Assembly (NCBI RefSeq): GCF_029952955.1 | Contig: NZ_JASATX010000001.1 | Coordinates: 248,001-312,000 of the forward strand | Direction of reading: 5' to 3' | Origin: Ruicaihuangia caeni | GTDB taxonomy: Bacteria > Actinomycetota > Actinomycetes > Actinomycetales > Microbacteriaceae | DNA length: 64,000 nt | Part shown: piece by piece, positions 50,166-59,659 of the stretch | Numbering within the stretch: position 1 is the first letter of the stretch | How the letters are laid out: each line of letters begins with the position of its first letter | The notes under the pieces: model-generated | Databases searched by the model: none | What the model saw: the letters and a program-made list of their open reading frames with translations, nothing else | What the model was told of the DNA's origin: nothing | Program-made: the position numbers and the translations under genes

Positions 50166-51469
50166 TCCGCAGCACCTGCCGCGTCGTCATGCGGCGCGTG
50201 TGGCGGCGCCCAGAGCAGCGCTGCCACTGCGGGAAGCACCAGTGCGAGCGCTCCTGCCGCGATCACCATGGCCGTTTCCCGCCCCAGCATGAACCAGAGC
50301 AGCCCGAACCCGGTCGACGCCACGAGACGAGTGAGCGCGACGACCGTCTGGGCGGCGGCGATTCCCGTCGCACGTGCCGTGGGCGGTGTGTGCTGGGCGG
50401 CGAGCGCAGCGAGGATCCCGTCGGTCGAGGCGTAGAACGCCCCCAGCAGCAGGAGGCACGCGACCGTCGGCACGGGCCCCGTCGCTGGCAGCGCGGCGAC
50501 GACGTAGGCGCCGAGGAGCACCAGGTGGCCGATCACGAACATGCGGGCGCGGCCGAATCGGTCGGCGATCCGGCCGGCCGGTACGGCGAACGCGAGGAAG
50601 GTGATGTTGGTGCCGACGTACAGGAGCGGGAACCACTCGGTCGCGAAGGCATCGCGCGATTGCAGCACCAGGTAGATGAATCCGTCGCCGATGGTGAGCA
50701 GTCCGAAGAGGCCCGCAGCGATGAGCAGCCTCCGCAGCGCCGGGTCATTGAGCTGACGCCAGCGGAAGCGTGGCGCGGCTGCCGTTGACTCCTGTGCGGT
50801 GCTTGCCGCCGTGGTTCGCGCTGCTGCCGCCCGCGGCGCGGAACGCATGTCGGGCACCATGAGACCGAGCACGGCGAGGCCCGCGAGAGCGAAGGCGAGC
50901 GACACGGCGAAGACCGCCGTGTAGCCGTGAGGGATCACGAACAGGATGACGAAGGCGAGCAGCGGACCGAGCGCCGCGCCGACGGTATCCAGCATCCGAT
51001 GCACCCCGAACGATCGCCCGAGTGACGCCTCCTCAGATGCAGCCGCGATCATCGCGTCGCGTGGCGCCGTGCGCACGCCCTTGCCGATGCGGTCGAGCGT
51101 GACCACTGCAGTGAGCGCGCCGAAGCCCGTGGCGATCAGCAAGCCGCCGCGCGCCACCGCCGAGATGCCGTAGCCGAAGAAGGCGACCCACTTCGGCTGC
51201 TGCTGGCGGTCAGCCACCCAGCCGCCGCCGATGCGGACGAGCGCGCTCACGCCCTGGTAGAGCCCGTCGATGAACCCATATGCGACGGTCGAGAGGCCGA
51301 TGGCGGCGGTGATGTAGATGGGCAGGATCGCCGACACCGACTCCGACGCGACATCGGTCAGCAGGCTGACGATGCCGAGGGTGATGACGATCGACGAGAC
51401 ACGGCCGCGATTCCTCCCGCGATTCCTCCCTGTCGTTGGCCCGGGGGTGTTTCGCAGTGAGATGTACAT
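50162..51469 (-). CDS. MFS transporter
   Basis: 435 aa, 12 helices with a long central loop (residues about 205-235, Ala/Thr-rich). IVSLLTDVASESVSAILPIY and the loop DRIGKGVRTAPRDAMIAAA are typical of a subfamily of MFS proteins of unknown substrate found in many bacteria. It sits between the unknown 51477 gene and the TolB-like gene; the junctions (7 nt, ATGA) suggest one transcript. Confidence 0.88.
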   Translation of the reverse strand: MYISLRNTPGPTTGRNRGRNRGRVSSIVITLGIVSLLTDVASESVSAILPIYITAAIGLSTVAYGFIDGLYQGVSALVRIGGGWVADRQQQPKWVAFFGYGISAVARGGLLIATGFGALTAVVTLDRIGKGVRTAPRDAMIAAASEEASLGRSFGVHRMLDTVGAALGPLLAFVILFVIPHGYTAVFAVSLAFALAGLAVLGLMVPDMRSAPRAAAARTTAASTAQESTAAAPRFRWRQLNDPALRRLLIAAGLFGLLTIGDGFIYLVLQSRDAFATEWFPLLYVGTNITFLAFAVPAGRIADRFGRARMFVIGHLVLLGAYVVAALPATGPVPTVACLLLLGAFYASTDGILAALAAQHTPPTARATGIAAAQTVVALTRLVASTGFGLLWFMLGRETAMVIAAGALALVLPAVAALLWAPPHAPHDDAAGAAE

Positions 51470-51476
51470 GCGGCGG

Positions 51477-52097
51477 TCACTCCGCTGCCATCAGGATGCC
51501 GAGCACGCTGAACTCCGTGCCGTTCTCTGAGGCCGCGACCGTCACCGTGATGGTGTTCTCTCCGGCGTTGAAGACCATGCTCGTCGAGTCGGGGGCCGTC
51601 GTGCCCTCGCGGGAAGAGAGGCCCAGGTCGGCGAACTGCTTGCGGTAGTGCTCGAGCACTGCTTCAGGTGCCGAGCGCGAGGTGCCCACGAGCCCCGCCT
51701 GGAGACGCGGGCCCTCGGAGGCGAGAGAGGTGCTCGTGATCGCCGACTCGGGCGGAAGGTCGATGACGCCGCTCGGGAATCCTTTCGCGAAGTCGCCTGA
51801 GGCGTGCGCGGCAGGAGGCAACGGCAGCGAGACGAGCGCTGGTCCAGGCGAAGGCAGCGGCAGCCCCGTCGGAGCAGGGGTCGCGTTCTCGTCGGCGGGC
51901 GGACCCTCTGCCCCTGGCGATTCGACAGCCGTCGGGGTCGGCCCGGCCGCTGCTTCCCCCTGCTCGCCGGGTGCGCCGCCGCGCAGGGCGATCGCCGAGA
52001 CCGCGGCGAGCGCGATCACGATTACCGCCGCGCCGGCGATGAGTGACCATCGCGCCCAGCGTCGACCGGCGGACTCTGCCTTGACCTTCGCGCCCAT
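51477..52097 (-). CDS. hypothetical membrane-anchored secreted protein
   Basis: 206 aa. One helix (LIAGAAVIVIALAAVSAIAL) is followed by a Pro/Ala/Glu-rich linker (about 45-100) and a C-terminal domain of about 105 residues (FAKGFPSGVIDLPPESAI ... FSVLGILMAAE). I do not recognise the domain; the length and strand pattern suggest a small alpha/beta extracytoplasmic fold. ATG at 52097 has GAGGGA upstream. First gene of the three-gene unit with the MFS and TolB-like proteins. Confidence 0.7.
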   Translation of the reverse strand: MGAKVKAESAGRRWARWSLIAGAAVIVIALAAVSAIALRGGAPGEQGEAAAGPTPTAVESPGAEGPPADENATPAPTGLPLPSPGPALVSLPLPPAAHASGDFAKGFPSGVIDLPPESAITSTSLASEGPRLQAGLVGTSRSAPEAVLEHYRKQFADLGLSSREGTTAPDSTSMVFNAGENTITVTVAASENGTEFSVLGILMAAE

Positions 52098-52365
52098 GAG
52101 GCTCCCTCGGAAGCCCAGGCCGTGTGTCGGGTGGCGCGCCGGGCGGGGCACCATAGCGGCGCTCCACCAACGATCGCGGGCTCGGGTTCCCGTTCTCGGT
52201 TGTTGCCTCGGCGCCGCGTGGTCGGGTACTACGAGTTCGACGTCGAGACTCGTTGTTGCGCCAGCATAGGCCCGCAGGGTGCTGCAGCACTAGACCTGTC
52301 TGTCACGAAGCGTGGCGCGCTCCGCATCAGCCCGCGCGTAGTGCTCACCGGCTCGCCCGTTCTGC

Positions 52366-52977
52366 TCACCGACCCGCCGCAGCGAGCCACGCTGTCGCCG
52401 GCGACGGCCGTGAACCCGGGCCGCGCCCGGCGCTGTCGGCTGCGACGATGCGGGCCCAATCCTCGAGGCTCGCGGGACGGAGTCTGCGGATGAGTCGCTG
52501 CACGGTCTTTGCGCTCGGCTCACCCCGCACCGAGTAGTGCACCATGTGCTCGCGGATGCAGGGGGTGATGCGTGCGGTGATCCCGCGCGGCGCCCCCGCA
52601 CGTTCGAGGACCGCTGTGGCCGGGGCGACACCCGCTTCCGCATGACCGAGCGAGCGGATGCGGCCGTCGGGGCTGACGAAGGTGTGAGTCGCCTTGCCCA
52701 GGTCGTGGAATAGCGCGCCGAGCACCGCGACGGTGCGATCATCGCCTGCGACAGCATCGCGATCGCAGGCCTCCGCGGCTGCCTGCGCCGCCAGTCCCAG
52801 ATGCACCCACACAGTGCCCTCGGGATGCCAGCGGGGATCTTGCGGCACACGGCGGAGATCGAGCTCTGGATGCACCTCCAGCAGTCCGTCGGCCGCCGCG
52901 CGATCGAGCAGCGAAGGCCAATCGGTCGTGCGTTGCGCGTGCTCCTCGAACCAGCGCCAATCAAAGTCGGCCGTCAC
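52366..52977 (-). CDS. HD-domain protein related to the tRNA nucleotidyltransferase C-half
   Basis: 203 aa. GTVWVHLGLAAQAA and LGALFHDLGKATHT (HD at residues 91-92) with later GHAEAG and REHMVHY supply the HD metal ligands. EVHPELDLRRVPQDPRWHPE and the ending LEDWARIVAADSAGRG resemble the HD part of CCA-adding-like proteins. The nucleotidyltransferase head is absent, and the C-terminal portion usual in longer relatives also seems missing, so a reduced or truncated form is possible. GTG at 52977 has GGAGGG upstream. Likely phosphohydrolase. Confidence 0.72.
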   Translation of the reverse strand: MTADFDWRWFEEHAQRTTDWPSLLDRAAADGLLEVHPELDLRRVPQDPRWHPEGTVWVHLGLAAQAAAEACDRDAVAGDDRTVAVLGALFHDLGKATHTFVSPDGRIRSLGHAEAGVAPATAVLERAGAPRGITARITPCIREHMVHYSVRGEPSAKTVQRLIRRLRPASLEDWARIVAADSAGRGPGSRPSPATAWLAAAGR

Positions 52978-53190
52978 GTTCTGCCCTCCATGGGTGCACG
53001 GTACCCCGCTGTTGGGAACGCGAGGTTGGGAACGCGATGTTGTTGGGAACGCGATGCTCTTGGGCGCCTGATGACGCGGCATGGTCGGCGGCGGGTGAAG
53101 TGCATCGGTGTCGCGCGCGCACGTGAGGGCCCCGAACAGGCAGGCTTAGCGCATGAGTGTTCGCCGCCGGCATCCGAATCGCCCTTCCTA

Positions 53191-54369
53191 GTGCGCGAGT
53201 CGTCGTTCGCCTTCGACCGGCGCGCGTGGGCGGTCTTGTTCTGGCAACTCGTCTCGCGCTCGCCGTCGGGCATGGTCAATCTGGGCTTCGTCTTCTTCGG
53301 TGAGGGCGTGCTCGGCTCGTTCGCGATCGGCGGGCTGCTGGTCGCGGCCTACAACATCGCCTACGCGATCGGCAGTCCACTCGGTGCACGCTTGCTCGGC
53401 GCGATCGGCACCGCGCCCGTGCTGCTGACCTATGCGGCGATCAGCGGGGGAGCGCTCGCCGCGATGGCGGTCGTGCAGCCGGCGCCCGCGGCGGCGGTGG
53501 CGCTGGCAACCCTGGCCGGGTTGACGTTCCCTCCCGTCACGCCCCTCGCTCGCTCGATGTACCCACGCATCGTCGGCAACGCCCGGCTCGAGCCGGTCTA
53601 CGCCATCGACGCCGTGGCGCAGGAGTTCATCTGGATCGTCGGCCCGCTCATCGCGACCGCGGCGGCATGGCTTCTCGGGCCCTCGACCGCCCTGCTGGCA
53701 GCGGCGATCATGCTCGTGATCGGTGCCGTGGTGTTCTCGTTCCTGCCCGCGACGCGCGAGTTCGGCAATCTACGAATTCGGGCGGATGCCGCTGGCTCCG
53801 CGCCTGCGATCGGCGCCAGCCTCGCTGTGCTCACCGCCCTCATCGCCACAGGATTCTTCCTCGTCACAGCGAGCGCCATGTCGGAGCTCTTCGTCGTGGC
53901 GGAACTCGGCTACTCAGGCCCGGAGACAGGGTTCGTGCTGGCGGCGGCCGCGACCGGATCACTGGTCGCAGGCATCACGATCGCCAAGCGCAGGCTCGGC
54001 CGCGGCTCTGTCGCCATCCGTCTCTCGATGGTGCTGGCGGGCGCCCTGCTGGCCGGGCTCACCGACGGCTTGGTCTGGATGCTGATCGCGTTCTTCGTGC
54101 TCGGAATGGGGCTCGCCCCTACTTTCGCCGCCTTCAACACGATCATCGCGCTGCGATTGCCGAACCGACACCACGCCGTGGCCTACGCAGTCACCCACTC
54201 CGGTCAGCTCGTCGGACTCGCGATCGGCACGGCAGTCGCGGGTGCCATGGTCGACCTCTCAGGCTCGGCGCTCGTCATCTGGTCGGCCGTCGCGTCCTCG
54301 GTCGTCGCTGTGCTGCTGGCGCTCATTGTGCCCTCGTTGCGGCGCGGTCTCGGCGCCGGTCGCGACTAG
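53191..54369 (+). CDS. MFS transporter (first of tandem paralogues)
   Basis: 392 aa, 12 helices. The frame is open from 52801, but the shared N-terminus FAFDRRAWAVLFWQLVSRSP with the second copy begins just after a GTG at 53191, which I take as start. MVNLGFVFFGEGVLGSFAIG, AYNIAYAIGSPLGARL and PVTPLARSMYPRIVGNARLE mark the family; substrate unknown. A tiny frame (ATG 53153, 12 codons) ends on a TAG that overlaps this GTG. Confidence 0.85.
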   Translation: MRESSFAFDRRAWAVLFWQLVSRSPSGMVNLGFVFFGEGVLGSFAIGGLLVAAYNIAYAIGSPLGARLLGAIGTAPVLLTYAAISGGALAAMAVVQPAPAAAVALATLAGLTFPPVTPLARSMYPRIVGNARLEPVYAIDAVAQEFIWIVGPLIATAAAWLLGPSTALLAAAIMLVIGAVVFSFLPATREFGNLRIRADAAGSAPAIGASLAVLTALIATGFFLVTASAMSELFVVAELGYSGPETGFVLAAAATGSLVAGITIAKRRLGRGSVAIRLSMVLAGALLAGLTDGLVWMLIAFFVLGMGLAPTFAAFNTIIALRLPNRHHAVAYAVTHSGQLVGLAIGTAVAGAMVDLSGSALVIWSAVASSVVAVLLALIVPSLRRGLGAGRD

Positions 54370-54620
54370 CGCTTTGCTCTCGGCGCCATGGCCAGGCGAA
54401 TCGCCGATCCTCCTGGATGATTCGGACGTGGGTTCCACGTAAGAGCCGGTCGCCTGCGTCGTTTAACGCGTGCTTCCGACGGCAGCCTTGTCGTGCCAGA
54501 CAGGCCCTGATGCCTGCGCTGTCCGATCAGACAGACCTCGTTGCTTCTCCTGGCGCGTCCGTCGGCCCCCGCGGCAGTATCAGGTCACATGATCGCGTAT
54601 GTGTGCCCCAGGTCCGGTAG

Positions 54621-55796
54621 TTGAGCGGCGGAGGGCGCGAGTTCGCGTTCGACCGGCGCGCGTGGTCAGTCCTCATCTGGCAGCTCGTGTCACGTGCCCC
54701 GTCGGGCATGCTGAACCTCGGGCTCGTCTTCTTCGGTGAGGGCGTGCTCGGCTCCTATGCCATCGGCGGGATGCTGGTCGCGGCCTACAACATCGCTTAC
54801 GCGATCGGAAGCCCGCTCGCAGCGCGCCTGCTGAGCCTGATCGGCACCGCCCCGGTACTCGGGACCTACGCGATCGTCAGCGCCGGTGCGCTCGCTGCGC
54901 TGGTGACGCTCACGCCGAGCGCGCCTGGAGCATTGATCCTCGCCGCGGTCGCGGGATTCACCTTCCCACCGGTGACGCCGCTCGCCCGGTCGATGTACCC
55001 CCGCATCGTCGGCAGAGCGAAGCTCGAGCCGGTCTTCGCGGTCGACGCAATCGCGCAGGAGTTCATCTGGATCGTCGGACCGCTCGTGGCCACGTCGGCA
55101 GCGTGGCTGGTCGGCCCGTCAGCAGCGTTGCTGATCGCGGCCGGCGTGCTGCTCGCCGGCGTCAGCGTGTTCGCCGCGCTGCCTGCCACACGGCGCTACG
55201 GCAACCTGCACGGGATCGCCATGGCGTCCCGATCAACCGTAAAGGGCCACCTCGATCTGCGGCTCGTGGCCATCCTGATCGCGGTCGGCTTCTTCCTCGT
55301 CGGCACGGGCGGGACGATCGAGCTATTCGTAGTTGCGCATTTCGGGTACGACAATCCAGCAGCGGGGATCGCGCTCGCCGCGATCTCGGTCGGCTCGCTC
55401 GTGGGCGGCATCTTGATCGGCAAACGGCCATTGCGATCGGGGGCGCTGCCCTTGCGCCTCGGACTGGCGCTGAGCGGCCTGGTCGCCGCCACCTTCTCCG
55501 ACAATGTGATCTGGCTGGTGATCGCGCTGTTCATCTCCGGCGTCGGCGTCGCGCCTGCCTTCGCGGGGCTGCATACGATCATCGCCACTCGCGTTCCCGA
55601 TGACCGCACGGCCTTGACCTACTCCCTGTCGCATTCGGGACAGCTGATCGGTCTCGCTGTGGGTACCGCTCTCGCCGGTGCACTCGTCGAATCGGTCAGT
55701 GCTCATGCAGCGCTCTGGGCCTCGATCGGTTCGATGGCCATCGCCGTGGCGATCGCAACCGCGGCTCCGGTTCTGCGCCGCGGCCTTGAGCGGTGA
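54621..55796 (+). CDS. MFS transporter (second of tandem paralogues)
   Basis: 391 aa. Aligns along its whole length with the preceding MFS protein (FAFDRRAWSVLIWQLVSRAP, LGLVFFGEGVLGSYAIGGML, PVTPLARSMYPRIVGRAKLE), so it is a tandem duplication now well diverged. A TTG start with a GGCGGAGGG stretch is assumed. 251 bp without a recognisable gene lie between the copies. Substrate unknown. Confidence 0.83.
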   Translation: MSGGGREFAFDRRAWSVLIWQLVSRAPSGMLNLGLVFFGEGVLGSYAIGGMLVAAYNIAYAIGSPLAARLLSLIGTAPVLGTYAIVSAGALAALVTLTPSAPGALILAAVAGFTFPPVTPLARSMYPRIVGRAKLEPVFAVDAIAQEFIWIVGPLVATSAAWLVGPSAALLIAAGVLLAGVSVFAALPATRRYGNLHGIAMASRSTVKGHLDLRLVAILIAVGFFLVGTGGTIELFVVAHFGYDNPAAGIALAAISVGSLVGGILIGKRPLRSGALPLRLGLALSGLVAATFSDNVIWLVIALFISGVGVAPAFAGLHTIIATRVPDDRTALTYSLSHSGQLIGLAVGTALAGALVESVSAHAALWASIGSMAIAVAIATAAPVLRRGLER

Positions 55797-55896
55797 CTGT
55801 CTGAGCCGCCAGCGGCCGGTTCGAAACTCTGTCCCAACAGACATCGCCCGCGCCTGACCCGCCGACATAGCGTTTCGAGCGATGTTGGAGGAGAAC

Positions 55897-57513
55897 ATGG
55901 AGCGAGTCGTAGACGGTCAGGTCACTCAGGTCACTGGTGGGCACGCGGTGGTTCGTGCGCTCGAGGAGCACGGCGTGACGACCGTGTTCGGCATCCCCGG
56001 CACGCACAACCTCGAGATCTACCGCTACCTCGCGGCGTCTCCGATTCAGCACGTCGTCACCCGCCATGAGCAGGGGGCGGCGTATGCCGCAGATGGGTAC
56101 TTCCGGGCGAGCGGCCGCGTCGCTGGCGTCGTCACCACGAGCGGACCCGGAATCCTCAACGCCGCTGCTGCCGTAGCGAGTGCCTACGCCGATGGGGTGC
56201 CCATCATGGTGGTCACGCCGTCGGCGCCGAGGGGAGCGGTGCGCCGCAACATCGGCTGGATGCACGAGGTGAAGGATCAGCGCGCGGCCATGGATGCCGT
56301 GTCGGAGTGGGCCGAGACCGCGAACAGTGCCCAGGACGCCGCCGACCTCATCAACAAGGCTTTCAGCGACTGGAGTTGCGGTCGGGCGCGCCCAGTGGTC
56401 GTTGAAGTGCCTCACGACGTGCTGCTCGAACGCGGAGTCGCAGCCGAGGTCACGCCTCGGCCCTCAGTGCGGATGCCGCAACCTGCTGCCGCTGACGTGC
56501 GTGATTTCTGCGAAGCGGTCGCGGAATCCAAGAACCCCGTGGTGGTCGTGGGCGGCGGATGTGTGCGCGGGCACAATGCGGTGCGCGAACTGTGTGCTGC
56601 AATCGGCGCCCCGGTGATCGCTACCGCGCGAGCCAAGGGCGTACTGCGTGACGATGATCCGCTCTCGCTCGGCAGCGTGTTCGGACTGGCTTCGTCTCGC
56701 GAGTTGATGGAAGGCGCCGACCTGCTGGTGCTGCTGGGCACAGAGGTGTCGGATGCTGAGCTCGGTGCAATGCCCTTGCGGCCCTCTGGCACCGTCGTGC
56801 GCGTCGATGTCGACCGCGACCAACTGCACAAGAACGTTCGTGCGCACCTGCCGGTGCTCGCCGACATAGCCCAGTTCGCGATGGCCGCCACCACCGCTCT
56901 GTCGAGCGGCTCGGAGCCTGTCGACCGTTCGACCATGATCGCTGAACTTCGCTCGAGAGCGTCGGCCGAAGCCGCGGAGATCAGCGCACCATTCGTCGCG
57001 GTGCACGACGCACTGGAAGCGGCCCTGCCGGAAGACGCGATCATCACGGGCGACAGCTCGCAGGTGAGCTACATGGGCACCGCGCTCCTCTGGTCTGCGA
57101 TCGAGCCTGATCAGGTGATGTATCCGAGCGGCTACGCGACGCTCGGATACGGATTGCCGGCGGCGATCGGTGCGAAGCTCGCCAACCGCGACCGGGCTGT
57201 GACGTGCCTGCTCGGCGACGGAGCCTTCATGTTCAGCGTGCAGGAACTCGCCACTGCCAGCGAGCTCGGACTGAGCCTCCCCATCATCGTCTTCGACAAC
57301 GGCGGCTTCGCCGAGATCCGAGACGAGATGGACGCCGCCGACATCCCAAGACTGGCGGTCGACATCGAGGCGCCTCGCCTCTCGTCGCTCGCGGATGCGT
57401 TCGGCGCGGCGTTCGCCGCCCCGTCATCGCGCCACGAGCTCGCCCAGGCCGTCAAGGAAGCGCTCACGGCCGGTCGGCCCACCGTGATCGCTGTCGGACC
57501 CGGCCTGAGCTGA
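55897..57513 (+). CDS. thiamine-diphosphate-dependent enzyme, acetolactate-synthase/decarboxylase family
   Basis: 538 aa. N-terminal PYR domain with the catalytic Glu in TRHEQGAAYAADGYFRASG (Glu58), a central domain (PVVVVGGGCVRG) and a C-terminal PP domain with LGDGAFMFSVQELATASEL and a shortened metal loop FDNGGFAEIRDEM. It belongs to the ALS-like group that also holds 5-guanidino-2-oxopentanoate decarboxylase and similar 2-oxo acid decarboxylases. No regulatory small subunit is adjacent, so a catabolic decarboxylase is more likely than acetolactate synthase. ATG 55897 has GGAGGAG upstream. First gene of an operon with a polyamine-type importer. Confidence 0.88.
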   Translation: MERVVDGQVTQVTGGHAVVRALEEHGVTTVFGIPGTHNLEIYRYLAASPIQHVVTRHEQGAAYAADGYFRASGRVAGVVTTSGPGILNAAAAVASAYADGVPIMVVTPSAPRGAVRRNIGWMHEVKDQRAAMDAVSEWAETANSAQDAADLINKAFSDWSCGRARPVVVEVPHDVLLERGVAAEVTPRPSVRMPQPAAADVRDFCEAVAESKNPVVVVGGGCVRGHNAVRELCAAIGAPVIATARAKGVLRDDDPLSLGSVFGLASSRELMEGADLLVLLGTEVSDAELGAMPLRPSGTVVRVDVDRDQLHKNVRAHLPVLADIAQFAMAATTALSSGSEPVDRSTMIAELRSRASAEAAEISAPFVAVHDALEAALPEDAIITGDSSQVSYMGTALLWSAIEPDQVMYPSGYATLGYGLPAAIGAKLANRDRAVTCLLGDGAFMFSVQELATASELGLSLPIIVFDNGGFAEIRDEMDAADIPRLAVDIEAPRLSSLADAFGAAFAAPSSRHELAQAVKEALTAGRPTVIAVGPGLS

Positions 57514-57590
57514 GCGCGAGTGGCCGCAGGCGAGCGACTTAAGCTTTCAGCCCCACAACCCCATCCAGCACCCAACAAGAGGAGATCTGA

Positions 57591-58652
57591 GTGAAGCGCA
57601 AGACTCTGACGTATGCGGCGGCGCTCGTCGCAGGCGTCTTCGTAGTGACGGGATGTTCTTCGTCGCCTGGCGGCGACAGCGACGGCGGGAGTGTCACCTT
57701 CGCCGGCTACGGCGGTGTGAGCGAGGAAGCGTTCACCAACGCCTGGTATGACCCGTTCGAGGAGGAGACCGGCATCCGCGTCATCCCCGACTCACCGGCC
57801 GACTACGCGAAGATCCAGCAGATGGTCGAGTCGGGCCAGGTGATCTGGGACATCGCTCAGGTCGGCGAAGACATCGGGGTGAAGACCAATGGCGAGCTCC
57901 TCACCGAGATCGACTGCGACGTCGTCGCCTGCGACGACTTCGACGGCCTGTTCCCGGTCGAGAAGTACGGCATGCCGGCTCTCGTGTTCTCGGTCGTGCT
58001 CGCCTACAACACCGAGATGTTCGCCGGCAACGAGCCCGACTCGTGGGCAGCGTTCTTCGACGTCGAGAACTACCCGGGCAAGCGCGCCGTCTTCGGTCGC
58101 GACGCCGGCGGTGGCCTGCAGGGCCTGCTCGACCTGGCACTGATCCAAGACGGGGTGCCGATCGATGAGCTCTACCCGCTCGACGTCGACCGAGCACTCG
58201 CGAAGCTCGACACGATCAAGGACCACCTGATCCTGTACAACGACTTCGGCGAGTGCACGACGCTGGTCGCCACGGGTGAAGCCGCGTTCGGCAACTGCTA
58301 CAACGGGCGCGTCAAGATCGCGGCCGAAGAGGGCCAGCCGGTCGGCATGACCTGGTCGAACCAGGTGCAGTACGCCGACTACCTGGTGATCCCCAAGGGC
58401 GCGCCGAATACCGAGCAGGCGATGCAGCTGCTCAAGTTCATCGGCTCGAACGAGCACAACGGCTCGCTCGGTCAGTACATCGCGTACGGTCCGCCGAACC
58501 CGAATGCCGAGGTCGCTTCGGACGTCGCGAGCGACCTGCCCACGATGAACGATCTGGGTGGCGATGACCGCGCCATCAAGATCGACGGCGACTGGTGGGC
58601 CGAGAACCTCCAGATGGTCAACGAGCGCTGGGCGGCCTGGAAGGCCGAATGA
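57591..58652 (+). CDS. spermidine/putrescine-type ABC transporter substrate-binding lipoprotein
   Basis: 353 aa. A lipobox FVVTGCSSS with Cys at about residue 23 follows a basic N-terminus. The mature part begins VTFAGYGGVSEEAFTNAWYD; IQQMVESGQVIWDIAQVG and MQLLKFIGSNEH are the pattern of PotD-like (extracellular solute-binding family 8/13) proteins. Ligand specificity (polyamine, opine, other) is not readable. GTG start fixed by AGAGGAG. A strong hairpin follows, before the permease genes. Confidence 0.9.
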   Translation: MKRKTLTYAAALVAGVFVVTGCSSSPGGDSDGGSVTFAGYGGVSEEAFTNAWYDPFEEETGIRVIPDSPADYAKIQQMVESGQVIWDIAQVGEDIGVKTNGELLTEIDCDVVACDDFDGLFPVEKYGMPALVFSVVLAYNTEMFAGNEPDSWAAFFDVENYPGKRAVFGRDAGGGLQGLLDLALIQDGVPIDELYPLDVDRALAKLDTIKDHLILYNDFGECTTLVATGEAAFGNCYNGRVKIAAEEGQPVGMTWSNQVQYADYLVIPKGAPNTEQAMQLLKFIGSNEHNGSLGQYIAYGPPNPNAEVASDVASDLPTMNDLGGDDRAIKIDGDWWAENLQMVNERWAAWKAE

Positions 58653-58684
58653 TCCGGCGCGGCGCGTAGGCGCCGCCACCAACC

Positions 58685-58719
58685 CTGCCGGCGCGGGCGT
58701 CAGACGCCCGCGCCGGCAG
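58685..58719 (+). other. intercistronic hairpin between binding-protein and permease genes
   Basis: A perfect 16-bp inverted repeat, CTGCCGGCGCGGGCGT and its complement, with a 3-nt CAG loop and no T tract. It lies 33 nt after the binding-protein stop. It could be an attenuating terminator or an mRNA-stabilising structure giving more binding protein than permease. Confidence 0.85.
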
Positions 58720-58759
58720 ACCACAGCGTCTCAATCGCAAGTGCAAGGAAGGAGAGGGC

Positions 58760-59659
58760 ATGACCTCGTCACCAGTAGTGACCGCACCTGCAGCACCGCG
58801 ACGTAGACGCTTCGAGCGCCCCAACTTCTGGACGCTCGCCGGCCTGCCCGGCATCGTCTACCTCATCGCAGTCTTCGGCATCCCCTTGGTATTCATCGTG
58901 GTGCGGAGCTTGACCGACCCGTCGCCCGCCAACTACGCGGCGGTCGTGGAAGACCCCCTCTACAGCGCGTCACTCTGGCGCACCGTGCAGATCGCGTTCC
59001 TGGTGACCGTGCTCTCACTGGCGATCGGGTATCCGCTCGCCTACGCGATGGCAAGGTCAGGCAAGCGCCTCGCCATGGTGCTCGGTGCAGCACTCCTGCT
59101 GTCGTTCTGGACGAGCCTGCTCGTTCGCACCTTCGCATGGCAGGTGATCCTGAACAACACCGGCCTCGTGAACCAGTTCCTCTTGGGCACGGGCATCATC
59201 GATGAACCGATCCCGCTGATCCGCAATCTGTTCGCGGTACTCGTCGGCATGGTCCACATCCTCATCCCATACGCAGTCCTTGCGATCTACGCCTCGCTGC
59301 GCGGCATCAAGCCGGAAGTCGAGCAGGCCGCGCAGAGCCTTGGTGCCAGCCCCTGGCGCGTGTTCACACGCGTCACGTTGCCGCTCTCACTACCGGGAGT
59401 CGCGGCAGGGGGAATCCTCGTGTTCGTCCTGTCGCTTGGGTTCTACATCACGCCGGCGCTGCTCGGCGGACCCGGCGACATCCTCATCAGCCAATCGGTC
59501 GTGCTGCAGGTGCAGCAGTACCTCCAACCCGGAATGGGTGCGGCGATGGCCGTGGTGCTCGTCGCGCTCGTGCTGCTGGTGTTCGTGATCGCGACCCGGT
59601 TCATCGGCCTCGGACGCATCCTCGGGGTCACCGGAGCACCGGGAGGTGAGTCTCGATGA
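58760..59659 (+). CDS. spermidine/putrescine-type ABC transporter permease (PotB-like)
   Basis: 299 aa, six main helices. The EAA loop EQAAQSLGASPWRVFTRVTL precedes the ATPase-contact Gly, and SFWTSLLVRTFAWQVILNNT is typical of PotB. AAGGAAGGAG before the ATG at 58760. Overlaps the second permease (ATGA). Confidence 0.93.
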   Translation: MTSSPVVTAPAAPRRRRFERPNFWTLAGLPGIVYLIAVFGIPLVFIVVRSLTDPSPANYAAVVEDPLYSASLWRTVQIAFLVTVLSLAIGYPLAYAMARSGKRLAMVLGAALLLSFWTSLLVRTFAWQVILNNTGLVNQFLLGTGIIDEPIPLIRNLFAVLVGMVHILIPYAVLAIYASLRGIKPEVEQAAQSLGASPWRVFTRVTLPLSLPGVAAGGILVFVLSLGFYITPALLGGPGDILISQSVVLQVQQYLQPGMGAAMAVVLVALVLLVFVIATRFIGLGRILGVTGAPGGESR

